From assembly GCF_000018545.1 (NCBI RefSeq), contig NC_012587.1, forward strand, positions 2,046,001 through 2,110,000: 64,000 nucleotides of DNA, written 5' to 3'. This document shows positions 45,301 to 52,941 of this stretch, one piece after another. Source of the DNA: Sinorhizobium fredii NGR234 (GTDB lineage Bacteria > Pseudomonadota > Alphaproteobacteria > Rhizobiales > Rhizobiaceae). Position numbers and translations under genes: made by a program. Under the pieces are notes generated by a model that ran no database searches, was not told the origin of the DNA, and saw nothing but the letters and a program-made list of their open reading frames with translations. The number at the start of each line of letters is the position of its first letter. Within the stretch, counting starts at the first letter, position 1.

Positions 45301-45997
45301 TGCCGTGGTCGGCGTCCAGCCGTTCGGCGGCCGCGGTCTTTCGGGTACGGGTCCCAAGGCAGGCGGTCCGCTTTACATCGGCCGCCTTGTACAACGGGCT
45401 CCCGTACCGCCGCGCCACGGCTCGGTTCACACCGATCCGGCACTCCGTGAGTTCGCCTCCTGGCTGGGCCGGCGCGGCCACAACGCGGACGCGGACGCCG
45501 CCCGCGATCTGGCGGACGTCTCCGCGCTGGGCCTCGACCAGGAACTCGCCGGACCCGTTGGAGAGCGGAACCTCTACGCGTTGCATCCCCGCGGCCGCAT
45601 CCTTCTCGTTCCCAAGACGCAACGGGGCCTCTTCCGCCAACTGGCGGCCGCCCTGGCTACGGGGAACGAAGTAGTGATCGACAAGGCTTCCAATCTGGAG
45701 AACGCGCTGAACTCGGTTCCCGCCTCGATAGCGGCAAGGCTTTCCTGGAGCGCGGACTGGAATTCTGCAGGTCCTTTCGCGGGTGCACTCGTCGAGGGTG
45801 ATGTCTCCCGCGTTCAGGAAGTGAACAAGCGCATCGCCGCGTTGGATGGGCCATTGGTGCTCGTCCAGGCTGCCACCCCAGAGGAATTGGCCAAAGACGC
45901 AGGCGCCTACTGCCTTAACTGGCTGCTCGAGGAGGTCTCAACCTCGATCAACACTGCCGCCGCCGGCGGCAATGCGAACCTGATGACGATCGGATAA
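42305..45997 (+). CDS. putA: Bifunctional proline dehydrogenase/L-glutamate gamma-semialdehyde dehydrogenase
   Basis: The 1230-residue two-domain enzyme oxidises proline to glutamate. The proline dehydrogenase barrel spans about residues 200 to 500 (RYSYDMLGEAATTAADATRY, GISIKLSALHPRY, FATHNAQSLATIYELAG, FQCLHGMGEPLY). The aldehyde dehydrogenase domain spans about 550 to 1050, with ISPWNFPLAIFTGQVAAALV, the catalytic Cys in FDSAGQRCSALRVL, the Glu in PLIAETGGQNGMIVD, and QPFGGRGLSGTGPKAGG. The C-terminus has an extra domain as in long PutAs. The start at 42305 follows GAAAGGTCACCC. It is divergent from putR and followed by a terminator. Confidence 0.97.
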   Translation: MSTQPLSEPDTARPFAAFAPPIRQQSTLRQEITAAYRRPETECLPPLVEAARLTGATKAKVAVIARKLIEALRAKHKGTGVEGLVHEYSLSSQEGVALMCLAEALLRIPDTETRDALIRDKIAEGDWKSHLGGTKSMFVNAATWGLVVTGKLTSTVNDRSLAAALSRLIARAGEPVIRRGVDMAMRMMGEQFVTGETIQEAIKRSKPLEARGFRYSYDMLGEAATTAADATRYFRDYENAIHAIGKASGGRGVYEGPGISIKLSALHPRYTRTQTERVVGELLPKVKQLALLAKRYDIGLNIDAEEADRLELSLDLLEELSLDKDLGGWDGLGFVVQAYGKRCPFVLDYVIDLARRSGRRIMLRLVKGAYWDAEIKRAQLDGLEGFPVYTRKVHTDVAYIACARKLLAAPDAIFPQFATHNAQSLATIYELAGPDFEVGKYEFQCLHGMGEPLYDEVVGKAKLDRPCRIYAPVGTHETLLAYLVRRLLENGANSSFVNRISDENVSVDELITDPVDVVEAMPVVGMPHDQIALPADLYGRERANSKGLDLSNEDTLADLASRLQATVTQDWHATPLLADGSLEGKTRPVVNPADHNDVVGSVTELAVEDASRIARMAAEGAAQWAATSPAERADCLERAADLMQERLEVLMAIAMREAGKSAANAVGEVREAIDFLRYYAVQARKTLGPSHAPLGAVLCISPWNFPLAIFTGQVAAALVAGNSVMAKPAGVTPIIAFESVKILHEAGVPRGALQFIPGSGRLGAALVAAPETAGVMFTGSTEVARQIQAQLAERLSASGKPIPLIAETGGQNGMIVDSSALAEQVVFDVIASAFDSAGQRCSALRVLCLQEDVADRTLTMLKGALKELTIGRTDKLSIDIGPVINTGAKEEIESHIERMRSLGCKVEQLPLPRAAELGTFVAPTIIELKKMSDLTREVFGPVLHVMRYRREDLDRLIDEVNNSGYGLTFGLHTRLDETIEHVTSRIKAGNLYVNRNIIGAVVGVQPFGGRGLSGTGPKAGGPLYIGRLVQRAPVPPRHGSVHTDPALREFASWLGRRGHNADADAARDLADVSALGLDQELAGPVGERNLYALHPRGRILLVPKTQRGLFRQLAAALATGNEVVIDKASNLENALNSVPASIAARLSWSADWNSAGPFAGALVEGDVSRVQEVNKRIAALDGPLVLVQAATPEELAKDAGAYCLNWLLEEVSTSINTAAAGGNANLMTIG

Positions 45998-46004
45998 CGC
46001 GTTG

Positions 46005-46040
46005 GCTGCCCGGCGAAAACCGTCGGGCAGCTCCATTTTT
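46005..46040 (+). terminator. Terminator after putA
   Basis: gctgcccg and cgggcagc (8 perfect pairs) enclose an 11-base loop and are followed by tccattttt. It starts 7 bases after the putA stop. Confidence 0.75.
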
Positions 46041-46053
46041 CGGGAGATAGACG

Positions 46054-46239
46054 ATGGCACTATCGAAAATCCGGCAGAAGCCGCACGACGAACTTCTTCA
46101 GAACTACAAGCCGTTGGGGCTCAAGGCCGTGGTCGCGGCGCATGAGATCAAAGTGAAGTCAGAACCTGTGGTCTTGCCAGCGGAGCCGGTCTATGGACAG
46201 CTCCCGGAAGGATTTCACATGCCGATCGAGCTGGATTGA
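46054..46239 (+). CDS. Small hypothetical protein downstream of putA
   Basis: The 61-residue protein starts at ATG 46054 with CGGGAGATAG just upstream, a good ribosome site. It is charged and proline-containing (KIRQKPHDELLQNYKPLGLK, AVVAAHEIK, and a tail LPEGFHMPIELD), with no membrane segment or motif I recognise. Its start lies 13 bases past the T-run of the putA terminator, so it may be expressed by read-through or on its own. The conserved-looking spacing and ribosome site are the only support. Confidence 0.5.
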   Translation: MALSKIRQKPHDELLQNYKPLGLKAVVAAHEIKVKSEPVVLPAEPVYGQLPEGFHMPIELD

Positions 46240-46403
46240 CACTCGATCGGCGGATAAACCACAGGTCGGAAGCAACGAAACCTTGCGCAGCATCGCGCAG
46301 TCGGCGGGATCCAGACAAGGCTGTTCGACATACACGTCAAGGTTTCCGGAAAGCCGGAAGAGCGCCGAAGTCAATTCAGTGATGGATGCGATCTGAACCT
46401 ACG
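46240..46403. other. Short gap before a family 2 repeat
   Basis: No gene was assigned. Several short frames are open across it. One, LFDIHVKVSGKPEERRSQFS, reads like protein but has no start or ribosome site. It may be the remnant of a gene cut by the repeat or by the IS insertion. Confidence 0.3.
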
Positions 46404-46509
46404 CTAGAGAATTTTACAGTCAGGTGGAATCACCTGACGTCGCACAAATGCGGCAAAAACAAATGGTTAGAGCGGCAGTGCGGACGCATGTGCGCGCATC
46501 CCGCTCTAG
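46404..46509 (-). repeat. Interspersed repeat, family 2, copy 2 (reverse orientation)
   Basis: The reverse complement of this 106-base element matches 9405-9492 over tgccgcatttgtgcgacgtc, the caggtg/cacctg dyad and both ends (agagcgggatgcg, ctctag). An extra palindrome-rich insert is present near the gcatccc end. It abuts the left side of the transposase region. Confidence 0.75.
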
Positions 46510-48157
46510 CCCGCTTCTCTCACCGCCTTTAGCGCCGGTGGCGCAACTCGGCCCGCCGGGACGCCTGTTTGGCGCTCCGGCTTCGAAGACGAACGGAGTC
46601 GGCGCCACTGTGAGCGGCGGGTCTGGGTTCGGCGATGTCTCCTGTTCTGGTTGCGGAAGGGTTTCAGGCCGGCGGCATCAGCGGGCCGCGGCACGTATTC
46701 GGGCGTGTGCCAGTGCAAATTCGTCGGCATAGGGACAGGCGGATGCCATCGCGATTTTGATGCGACGCACCGAGACGCGGACCTGGGCGCCGATCTTTAA
46801 CAGCTTCAGCCGGATGGTGCCGCAGGTCGCCTCGGCGAGCCGCGTATGGGCAAGGCCAAGGCGGCGCAGGGCGCAGATCAGCACGTAGGCCAACGAGGCG
46901 AACCAGAGGCGCAGTTGATTGGCGTGCATGGTGTGGGCGCTGGTGCGGTCGGCGTAGAGATCGAGCTGGCATTCTTTGATGCGGTTCTCCATGTCACCGC
47001 GGGCGCAGTAGAGATCCTCGTAAAGCGTCTGTGCCGCCCAGCGCTCTGGCTTAAGGGAGGTGACGATGAAGCGCGGATTGGCGCCCAGCAGCGTCCATTC
47101 CGCTTTTCCAACGACCCGCCGTCGTCGTGTCCAGCTGTCCTTGGTCGACCACAGGAAGTCGCGGAAGACGCGGGTCGCCTGGGCGCTTGCCTGGGATAAC
47201 AGGCTTGCTTCCTCCATGGCCGGCGCGATTTGCCTTTCCAGCCGCGGGTTGCGAGCAAGGCCAAAGACATAGTCGACCTTGTTGGTCTCGCACCAGTCCA
47301 TCAGTTCGTCGCGGGCGAAGCCGGAATCGGCGCGCAGGATGATGCGCACGTTTGGCCAGCTTTGGCGGATCTGCCCGATGATACGATCGATTTCGGCGAC
47401 CGAGCCTGCGCTGGCGTCGATGTTCGAACGCCGTAGCTTGGCCGAAAGCAGGTGGCGGCCGCAGAAGATGTACAGCGGCAGATAGCAATAGCAGTTGTAA
47501 TAGCCGTGAAAGAACCGACCCTCCTGGTGACCGTGCAGCGGATCATCGGTGGCGTCGAGATCGAGCACGATTTCCTCAGGCGGGCTGTCGTGCGCGTCCA
47601 GGAACAGCTCGATGAACAGCGCTTCCAGCGCTTGCCTGTCGTAAGCGATCTTGTGATAGCGCGTCGGCTGGCCGAGACGGCCGTGCTCCAGCCGGTTCAA
47701 GGTGGATTTGCCGGCAAGCACCGCACAGTCTTGCCGCTTCGGCGTCAGCCGCTCCGACAGAAGCGCGAGCACCGGGTCGTGGCGCAGCCTGTCGTGGTCA
47801 TCGACATCCTCGTAGCCCAGCGCGATCGCCGCAACGCGCTGCCCGACCAGCGTGCGCACGCTGTGGACCGTGCACGTCGGATCGCGGTCATCAACGAAGC
47901 AAGCGGCCACCCGGTCGAACAGTCCGATGACCCCATCGACATGGCGAAGCAGCAGGGCGCCGGCATCCGAGGTGATCGCTCCGCCGTCGAAACCAGCGAC
48001 CACTTTGTGACCGTCGAAGCCTTCAAATTCGAGCTGCTCGGCGATACAGTGTGTTTGCATCGGACCCCCTCAACGAATCTGATAACCCTTTGTAGCAAAA
48101 GAAGTTTCTCAGATTCGCGGGCCCGATGCACCTCTTACTTTGAGATATTCAGGCTAG
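46510..48157 (-). mobile_element. IS1380-family insertion sequence (left end unclear)
   Basis: One intact IS1380-type transposase gene fills the element. The right boundary is inferred from gagatattcaggctagg at about 48141-48157, which lies 80 to 97 bases upstream of the transposase start and looks like a terminal repeat. No matching inverted repeat was found to the left of the gene; a family 2 repeat (ending 46509) is there instead, so the left end may be deleted or diverged. No target duplication could be identified. Confidence 0.6.
46678..48060 (-). CDS. IS1380 family transposase
   Basis: The 460-residue transposase has the IS1380 DDE pattern. Residues about 20 to 35 read VAGFDGGAITSDAGALLLRH. 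The catalytic region includes EEIVLDLDATDDPLHGHQEG (first Asp region), IILRADSGFARDELMDWCE (second Asp, RxDSGF motif) and, near the end, LYCARGDMENRIKECQLDLY (Glu in the ENRIKE motif). The frame is intact, so the enzyme may be active. It is inserted between the putA-side small gene and the Ldh-family gene. The start at 48060 matches the usual MQT start. Confidence 0.93.
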   Translation of the reverse strand: MQTHCIAEQLEFEGFDGHKVVAGFDGGAITSDAGALLLRHVDGVIGLFDRVAACFVDDRDPTCTVHSVRTLVGQRVAAIALGYEDVDDHDRLRHDPVLALLSERLTPKRQDCAVLAGKSTLNRLEHGRLGQPTRYHKIAYDRQALEALFIELFLDAHDSPPEEIVLDLDATDDPLHGHQEGRFFHGYYNCYCYLPLYIFCGRHLLSAKLRRSNIDASAGSVAEIDRIIGQIRQSWPNVRIILRADSGFARDELMDWCETNKVDYVFGLARNPRLERQIAPAMEEASLLSQASAQATRVFRDFLWSTKDSWTRRRRVVGKAEWTLLGANPRFIVTSLKPERWAAQTLYEDLYCARGDMENRIKECQLDLYADRTSAHTMHANQLRLWFASLAYVLICALRRLGLAHTRLAEATCGTIRLKLLKIGAQVRVSVRRIKIAMASACPYADEFALAHARIRAAAR

Positions 48158-48188
48158 GTGCGTCTCCGACAGAGTGCCAATTCTTCCT

Positions 48189-49208
48189 TCAAGCCAAGGA
48201 CATGTTGCCTGCGGCGGGCGCGTTTGCAGCGAACTCGGCGATACGCCGATGAACGCCAGCGGGGATGGTCAGTTGTTCCTTCTTTGAGGTGCCCGTTACG
48301 CCAGGTATGAAAACCCCAAGGCCCGCCAGGCGATCAGCCTGCGTTCTCGCACGGGCGATACGGGCCGCCTGATCCACTCCGGGCATCATGGCGATTACCG
48401 TCATCCCTACACCAGGCGAGACGTCGCCCGACCTGAAATCGGGTGTGTCAAGAGACCAGGGTCCGCCGGACAAACCAGCAGACATCATCTCGACCATCAG
48501 AGCGACATTGGCTCCCTTGCGTCCGCCGAAAGCCAGCAGCGCGCCCTTCAGTGCGAGATTGGGGTCCTCGGTGTCGTTGCCATCCGCGTCAACGGCCCAC
48601 CCGGCGGGGATGCTGCGCCCCTCCGAGGCGGCAGCCACGATATTGACGAACGCGGTTGCGCTCGAAGCTTGGTCGATAATCATGGGTGGCGATCCGTCAC
48701 CCATGGGGAATCCGAACGCCAAGGGGTTTGTGCTATAGACGGCGGGACCTCCCGGTTTAGCGACGACCATTGCGTTCGCGTTCGTCGCGGCGAGGCCGAC
48801 GATCCCTTCTGCGGCCAGTCGTCGAACAAAGTAGCCGAGTTCGCCGGCCGTATAGCTGTTCGTCTGAGTGAAAATCGCGACGCCGAAGTGCCTGACGGTC
48901 TCCACGAATTGGTCGAACGCCTGGTCAAATCCGAGCTGGGCGATGCCACGATCTGCATCCGATACGAAGAACGCCGCAAAGGGTCGGTTCAGCTTCGGCT
49001 GCGGATTGGTGCTGATCCGGCCATCGCGAAAACTGTCGAGGTAATCGACCAGGTGAGGAAAGCCGAGCGTTGGCGGTCCGAACAGCGCGGCAGACATGGT
49101 CGCGGCCACGAGCGAGCGCGTCGTTGGCTCCGTAGCACCCGCACCGCGACATGCGCGCGCCGCGAGGCCTTCGGCTTCCTGCCCGACGAGTGTCACTTCG
49201 TCTGCCAT
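48189..49208 (-). CDS. Malate/L-lactate/pyrroline-2-carboxylate dehydrogenase family oxidoreductase
   Basis: The 339-residue Ldh-family (Ldh_2) NAD(P)H enzyme has the features ATMSAALFGPPTLGFPHLVDYL, VGLAATNANAMVVAKPGGPA, TNPLAFGFPMGDGSPPMIID and KGALLAFGGRKGANVALMVE. The family includes malate and ureidoglycolate dehydrogenases and the DpkA-type reductases of cyclic imines (piperideine- or pyrroline-2-carboxylate). Beside ProC-like, betaine transport and enolase-family genes, a cyclic-imine reductase in hydroxyproline or proline-betaine metabolism is most likely. The start at 49208 has GGAGATTT upstream. It is last in the minus-strand operon. Confidence 0.8.
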   Translation of the reverse strand: MADEVTLVGQEAEGLAARACRGAGATEPTTRSLVAATMSAALFGPPTLGFPHLVDYLDSFRDGRISTNPQPKLNRPFAAFFVSDADRGIAQLGFDQAFDQFVETVRHFGVAIFTQTNSYTAGELGYFVRRLAAEGIVGLAATNANAMVVAKPGGPAVYSTNPLAFGFPMGDGSPPMIIDQASSATAFVNIVAAASEGRSIPAGWAVDADGNDTEDPNLALKGALLAFGGRKGANVALMVEMMSAGLSGGPWSLDTPDFRSGDVSPGVGMTVIAMMPGVDQAARIARARTQADRLAGLGVFIPGVTGTSKKEQLTIPAGVHRRIAEFAANAPAAGNMSLA

Positions 49209-49341
49209 GCTAAATCTCCAATCCTGTTTTCTGCCTTCGTAGAACGCGTAAGGTGGAACTCGGGCATGAGTCCTCCGTGCAATTCCCGCCATCGGATGCT
49301 CACATCCGATGGCGGGAAGCTTGGCCGCGGTCATCGGATCC

Positions 49342-50378
49342 TCAGTGGAGGCTGACGGCGGCAGAGGCGAGCCTCTTGAGGTCCACGGTTCCAAGGGGCA
49401 TGCCCGCCGGATCGATGACGACCAGGTCCCTATGACCTTCCCGGGCGATGATCTTGATGGCATCTTCGACCGAGCTGCCGGCGACGATCGTAGCGCCGTT
49501 GATAGCGTGATCCGCGCTCAAGGGCTGCATGACGGCATCCACATGGATGACGCGGCCGCGGTTCACCTCCCGCACGAAGTTCGCGATGTAATCGTCCGCC
49601 GGGCGCAGAACGATGTCCTGGCTCGTGCCCGCTGGATGACTTCGCCGTCACGGAGAATGGCGATCTTGTCGCCCAGTCTCAAAGCTTCGTCCAAGTCGTG
49701 CGTAATGAACACGATCGTTTTCTTGATCTCCTTTTGGATATCAAGCAGAACGGTCTGCATGTCCATCCGGATCAGCGGGTCAAGCGCCGAATATGCTTCG
49801 TCCATCAGGAGGACGGGCGCGTCGTTCGACAGGGCACGCGCGAGGCCGACGCGCTGCTGCATGCCGCCTGAGAGCTGGTTGGGATACTTTTCCTCGAAGC
49901 CCTTCAGTCCGACTCGCTCGATCCAGCGCATTGCGACGTCGATGCTCTGGCTCCTGGAGACGCCCTGCACGTCGAGGCCGAAGAGCGTATTGTCGAGGAC
50001 ACTCCTGTGCGGCAGAAGGGCAAACTTCTGAAACACCATCGCGGTCTGATGACGTCGAAACTCGCGAAGCTCGTTCTCGTTCATCTTGACGACGTCGACG
50101 CCATTGACGAGGACCTCGCCATCCGTCGGATCGATCAGCCTGTTGATGTGACGGATCAGCGTGGATTTACCTGATCCGGACAGGCCCATGATTACCTGGA
50201 TATTGCCCGATGGCATATCCAGATTGATGTCCTTGAGACCCAGAATATGGCCGAACCGCTCATTCAGCTCGGTTTTCGTAAGCCCCTTTTTGACGGCCTC
50301 AACATGGGCCTGAGCGTCCCGCCCGAAGATTTTGTAAAGGTTGCGGATTTTGATCCCGTCGAAATTCTTGTCAGCCAT
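49342..50378 (-). pseudogene. Betaine/choline-type ABC transporter ATP-binding protein with a frameshift
   Basis: The intact part (50378 to about 49630) encodes a ProV/OpuAA-type ATPase: P-loop IMGLSGSGKSTLIRHINRL, the Q-loop MVFQKFALLPHRSV, the signature YPNQLSGGMQQRVGLARALS and Walker B VLLMDEAYSALDPL. After GEVIQR the frame fails and hits a stop at 49563. The expected tail (GTSQDIVLRPADDYIANFVR, then a CBS-like segment to LASAAVSLH) continues in another frame to 49342. One missing C in the CCC run at 49628-49630 would explain it. It may be a true mutation or a sequencing error. The start overlaps the permease gene by 8 bases. Confidence 0.85.
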
Positions 50379-51258
50379 GGACAATCTCCCTGTGCTTCTG
50401 GAGTCGCTCGCCATAGGCCTGGCTGACGCGGTCGAAGATGATTGCGATCCCCACGATGGCGAGGCCGTTGAAAATACCCAGCGTGAAGTACTGATTGGCG
50501 ATAGCCTTGAGCACGGGCTGACCGAGTCCCTGGACCCCGATCATCGAAGCGATGACCACCATCGCAAGAGCCATCATGATCGTCTGGTTGATCCCGGCCA
50601 TGATGGTCGGGAGCGCGAGAGGCAGCTCAACGTTTCTGAGTTTCTGCCACTTCGAGCACCCGAACGCATCGGCCGCCTCCAGCACGTCCCTGTCGACAAG
50701 GCGGATGCCGAGATCGGTAAGACGGATCATCGGAGGCAATGCGTAGATGACGACGGCGATCAGTCCGGGAATACGCCCGATGCCGAGAAGCATGACCACG
50801 GGAATGAGGTAGACAAAGCTCGGCATCGTCTGCATGACGTCGAGCACAGGGCTGACGATCCTCTGCAAGCGGTCCGACCGAGACATGGCGATGCCGATCG
50901 GCAGTCCGACGACGATCGAGATGACCGTACAGACGAAGATCATCGAGATGGTTCGCATGGCGTCCAGCCACATGTCGAAGTACCCGATGAGGAGCGGCGT
51001 GACCATCGTGCCGGCGACGACCCTCAGGTTCCTGCTGGCAAGCCAGGCGATCGCCACGATTACGACAAGGACGATCGGCCACGGTGTCTGGGTCATCAGG
51101 CGTTCTGCCCAGATGAGGAACTTGCTGAGCGGCGCAAACAATCCTTCGATGAAATCGCCATAGTTGCGGGTGAAAGTGCGGAACGCGTTGTCAATCGAGA
51201 GCTTGAATTGCCTCAATGACTCGTCGTTCATATGCGGAAACTCGCTAAACCAGTCCAT
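50371..51258 (-). CDS. Betaine/proline-type ABC transporter permease (ProW-like)
   Basis: The 295-residue inner-membrane protein starts at 51258 (MDWFSEFPHMND). It has six to seven membrane segments and the binding-protein-dependent permease motif DAFGCSKWQKLRNVELPLAL with PTIMAGINQ (the EAA loop). The core shows QTMPSFVYLIPVVMLLGIGR, GLIAVVIYALPPMIRLTDLG and GVQGLGQPVLKAI, matching ProW/ChoW. It pairs with the frameshifted ATPase downstream. No substrate-binding protein gene lies in this window. Likely substrates are quaternary amines such as proline betaine. Confidence 0.9.
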   Translation of the reverse strand: MDWFSEFPHMNDESLRQFKLSIDNAFRTFTRNYGDFIEGLFAPLSKFLIWAERLMTQTPWPIVLVVIVAIAWLASRNLRVVAGTMVTPLLIGYFDMWLDAMRTISMIFVCTVISIVVGLPIGIAMSRSDRLQRIVSPVLDVMQTMPSFVYLIPVVMLLGIGRIPGLIAVVIYALPPMIRLTDLGIRLVDRDVLEAADAFGCSKWQKLRNVELPLALPTIMAGINQTIMMALAMVVIASMIGVQGLGQPVLKAIANQYFTLGIFNGLAIVGIAIIFDRVSQAYGERLQKHREIVHG

Positions 51259-51331
51259 TTGGTTCCCCTTATTGCCGGTTCCGATCGTTGCTTTTGTCGA
51301 TTGGTGGCGCTCCATGCCGGAGCTGCCTGAA

Positions 51332-52156
51332 CTACGCCGAGGCGGTCGGTTGCGGAGCCTCGGCGTCCGCATGCCCCATTGCGATTGACTTGCGAAAGGC
51401 TGCGTCCAGGCCGCGGCCCACCGCGTCGTCGATGCCTGCCGCGCGCATCGCGTCCATCGCCGCCGCCGTCGTGCCGCGGTAAGCCATGAAGGTTTCGACG
51501 AGATCGTTGGGACAATCAGCCCGGAGCTCGGCCAGACGGCCCGCGCCTACGAGAAGAGCGTTCACGCCTCGGCGCGCGACGTCTCGGTTTATTCCCCGGG
51601 CGACTGCGTGGTTCATCATCGCGGCGGCAAGGAGCGCCGGAAACGCCGGGCCGGACCCGGTGAGGCCCGTGAAATAATCAATATCCGCTTCGGTCGCCAG
51701 TCTGTCAGACGTCCCACACGACTCGAAGATCGCCTGCGCGATGCGACAGTCCTCCTCGCCGGCCGCTTCCGAGGCCACCCACGGCGTGTAGGAACTCCTC
51801 ACTTCTGCGGCACCGTTCGGCAGCGAACGCACTATTCGGTCGGTTTGGAGGTGGCGGGCGAGGTGTTCCAGGGTGACACCGGCCATGACCGAAATCACAA
51901 GCTTGCCCTGGGCGCTGACGCGGACCGCCGGGAAATCTTCCGGTCGCACAGACACGATGACGACGTCTGAGCGCTCGACGAGGAGCTGGTTGTCTTTCGT
52001 CCAGGTCGCGGACGGAAGGACGTCAGGCTTGGCGCTCCGATAAGAAAGAGTGAGGGCTTCGGCGTCGGCGATCCCGGCTTCCACGATGGACTGGGAGAAG
52101 GCCTTACCCAGCCAGCCCCCCGCCCCTATGATCCCGATTCTCGCCTGACTCCCCAT
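51332..52156 (-). CDS. Pyrroline-5-carboxylate reductase-like protein
   Basis: The 274-residue protein follows the ProC plan. The Rossmann motif is IGIIGAGGWLGKAFSQSIVE. The middle reads VIVSVRPEDFPAVR, LVISVMAGVTLEHLARHL, then RIVRSLPNGAAEVRSSYTPW. The helical C-terminal domain reads YFTGLTGSGPAFPALLAAAM and YRGTTAAAMDAMRAAG, as in P5C reductases (TGSGPA, GGTT-like). The W in the Gly loop is atypical for housekeeping ProC. It is probably a paralog acting on a cyclic imine in proline-betaine or hydroxyproline breakdown. It follows the TetR gene by 11 bases. Confidence 0.82.
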   Translation of the reverse strand: MGSQARIGIIGAGGWLGKAFSQSIVEAGIADAEALTLSYRSAKPDVLPSATWTKDNQLLVERSDVVIVSVRPEDFPAVRVSAQGKLVISVMAGVTLEHLARHLQTDRIVRSLPNGAAEVRSSYTPWVASEAAGEEDCRIAQAIFESCGTSDRLATEADIDYFTGLTGSGPAFPALLAAAMMNHAVARGINRDVARRGVNALLVGAGRLAELRADCPNDLVETFMAYRGTTAAAMDAMRAAGIDDAVGRGLDAAFRKSIAMGHADAEAPQPTASA

Positions 52157-52167
52157 CAGTCCATCTC

Positions 52168-52797
52168 CTATTTCGGCACGTAGCCGTGCCGCGCGAAAAA
52201 GCGGTCCAGCTCGCGCTGCTCGGGCTTTTTGCCTGTGTAGATTTCCACATAGGTCGGAATGCGTTTCATCCGCAGCGCGACATCCTCCTTCGCCTGCATG
52301 GTGATGTAGCCAATCTGGACGAGATAAATCGTGCGGGCGCGTACGTCTGCCGAGACCGCGTCGTAGCCGAATTTCTCGAACATCTCGGTGATCGCGCTGA
52401 TGCGCGCCTGGTCTGCTTTCTGCACTTCGGCCAGAATCTCATCCGACTGAAGCGCCCAGCTGCGGACCGCGAACTCGAACTGCGAGTCGAAGATCGACTT
52501 GTCGAGCCAGCAGTCGAAAACGTTCAACATCGCCTCGACCACTGTCTCCGCATATGCGCCCGACTGCTTGATGAGGTTGCCGGTATTCTTCTCCCGCCAC
52601 TTGCCCAGCAGCGCATTGAGCAACTCGTCCCTGTCTTTGAAGAACCAGTAGAAGCTGGTCCGCGAAAGATTCAGTCGCTTTGCAAGTGCGAGGATTTTGA
52701 CCGAGTCGACGCCGGATTCGAGCAGGGATTCATAGGCAGCCTCGAGCCAACCCTCCTGCGATCCGCGCCATCCGCTGTCGTTCAAAACCTGTTCCAT
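52168..52797 (-). CDS. TetR/AcrR family regulator of the demethylation locus
   Basis: The 209-residue protein has a TetR HTH at about residues 15 to 60 (WLEAAYESLLESGVDSVKIL, ALAKRLNLSRTSFYWFFKDR) and a helical ligand domain with several aromatic residues. It leads the minus-strand operon and is divergent from the large flavoprotein gene across 144 bases. The natural prediction is that it represses both operons until a betaine or a breakdown product binds. The C-terminus YVEIYTGKKPEQRELDRFFA is conserved in regulators beside similar demethylase genes, from memory only. Confidence 0.88.
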   Translation of the reverse strand: MEQVLNDSGWRGSQEGWLEAAYESLLESGVDSVKILALAKRLNLSRTSFYWFFKDRDELLNALLGKWREKNTGNLIKQSGAYAETVVEAMLNVFDCWLDKSIFDSQFEFAVRSWALQSDEILAEVQKADQARISAITEMFEKFGYDAVSADVRARTIYLVQIGYITMQAKEDVALRMKRIPTYVEIYTGKKPEQRELDRFFARHGYVPK

Positions 52798-52835
52798 GGT
52801 TATCTCCTAACAAACCGTCACAGTGAAAACAAGAG

Positions 52836-52897
52836 AAATGTACACTCCTGTCAAAAAAACAGACTTGCCAGCAATCGTCCTTGACGCCGATGTACAT
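52836..52897. promoter_or_regulatory. Candidate operator half-sites between the TetR and demethylase genes
   Basis: The 7-mer atgtaca occurs at 52838-52844 and again at 52890-52896 in the 144-base divergent promoter region. Each copy includes the dyad tgtaca. Two matching sites in a TetR intergenic region suggest operators. The 52-base spacing is about five helical turns. Confidence 0.4.
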
Positions 52898-52941
52898 TCT
52901 CAATACCGTCTCGTCATAATCTCTAAACCGGAGCTTTCCTG

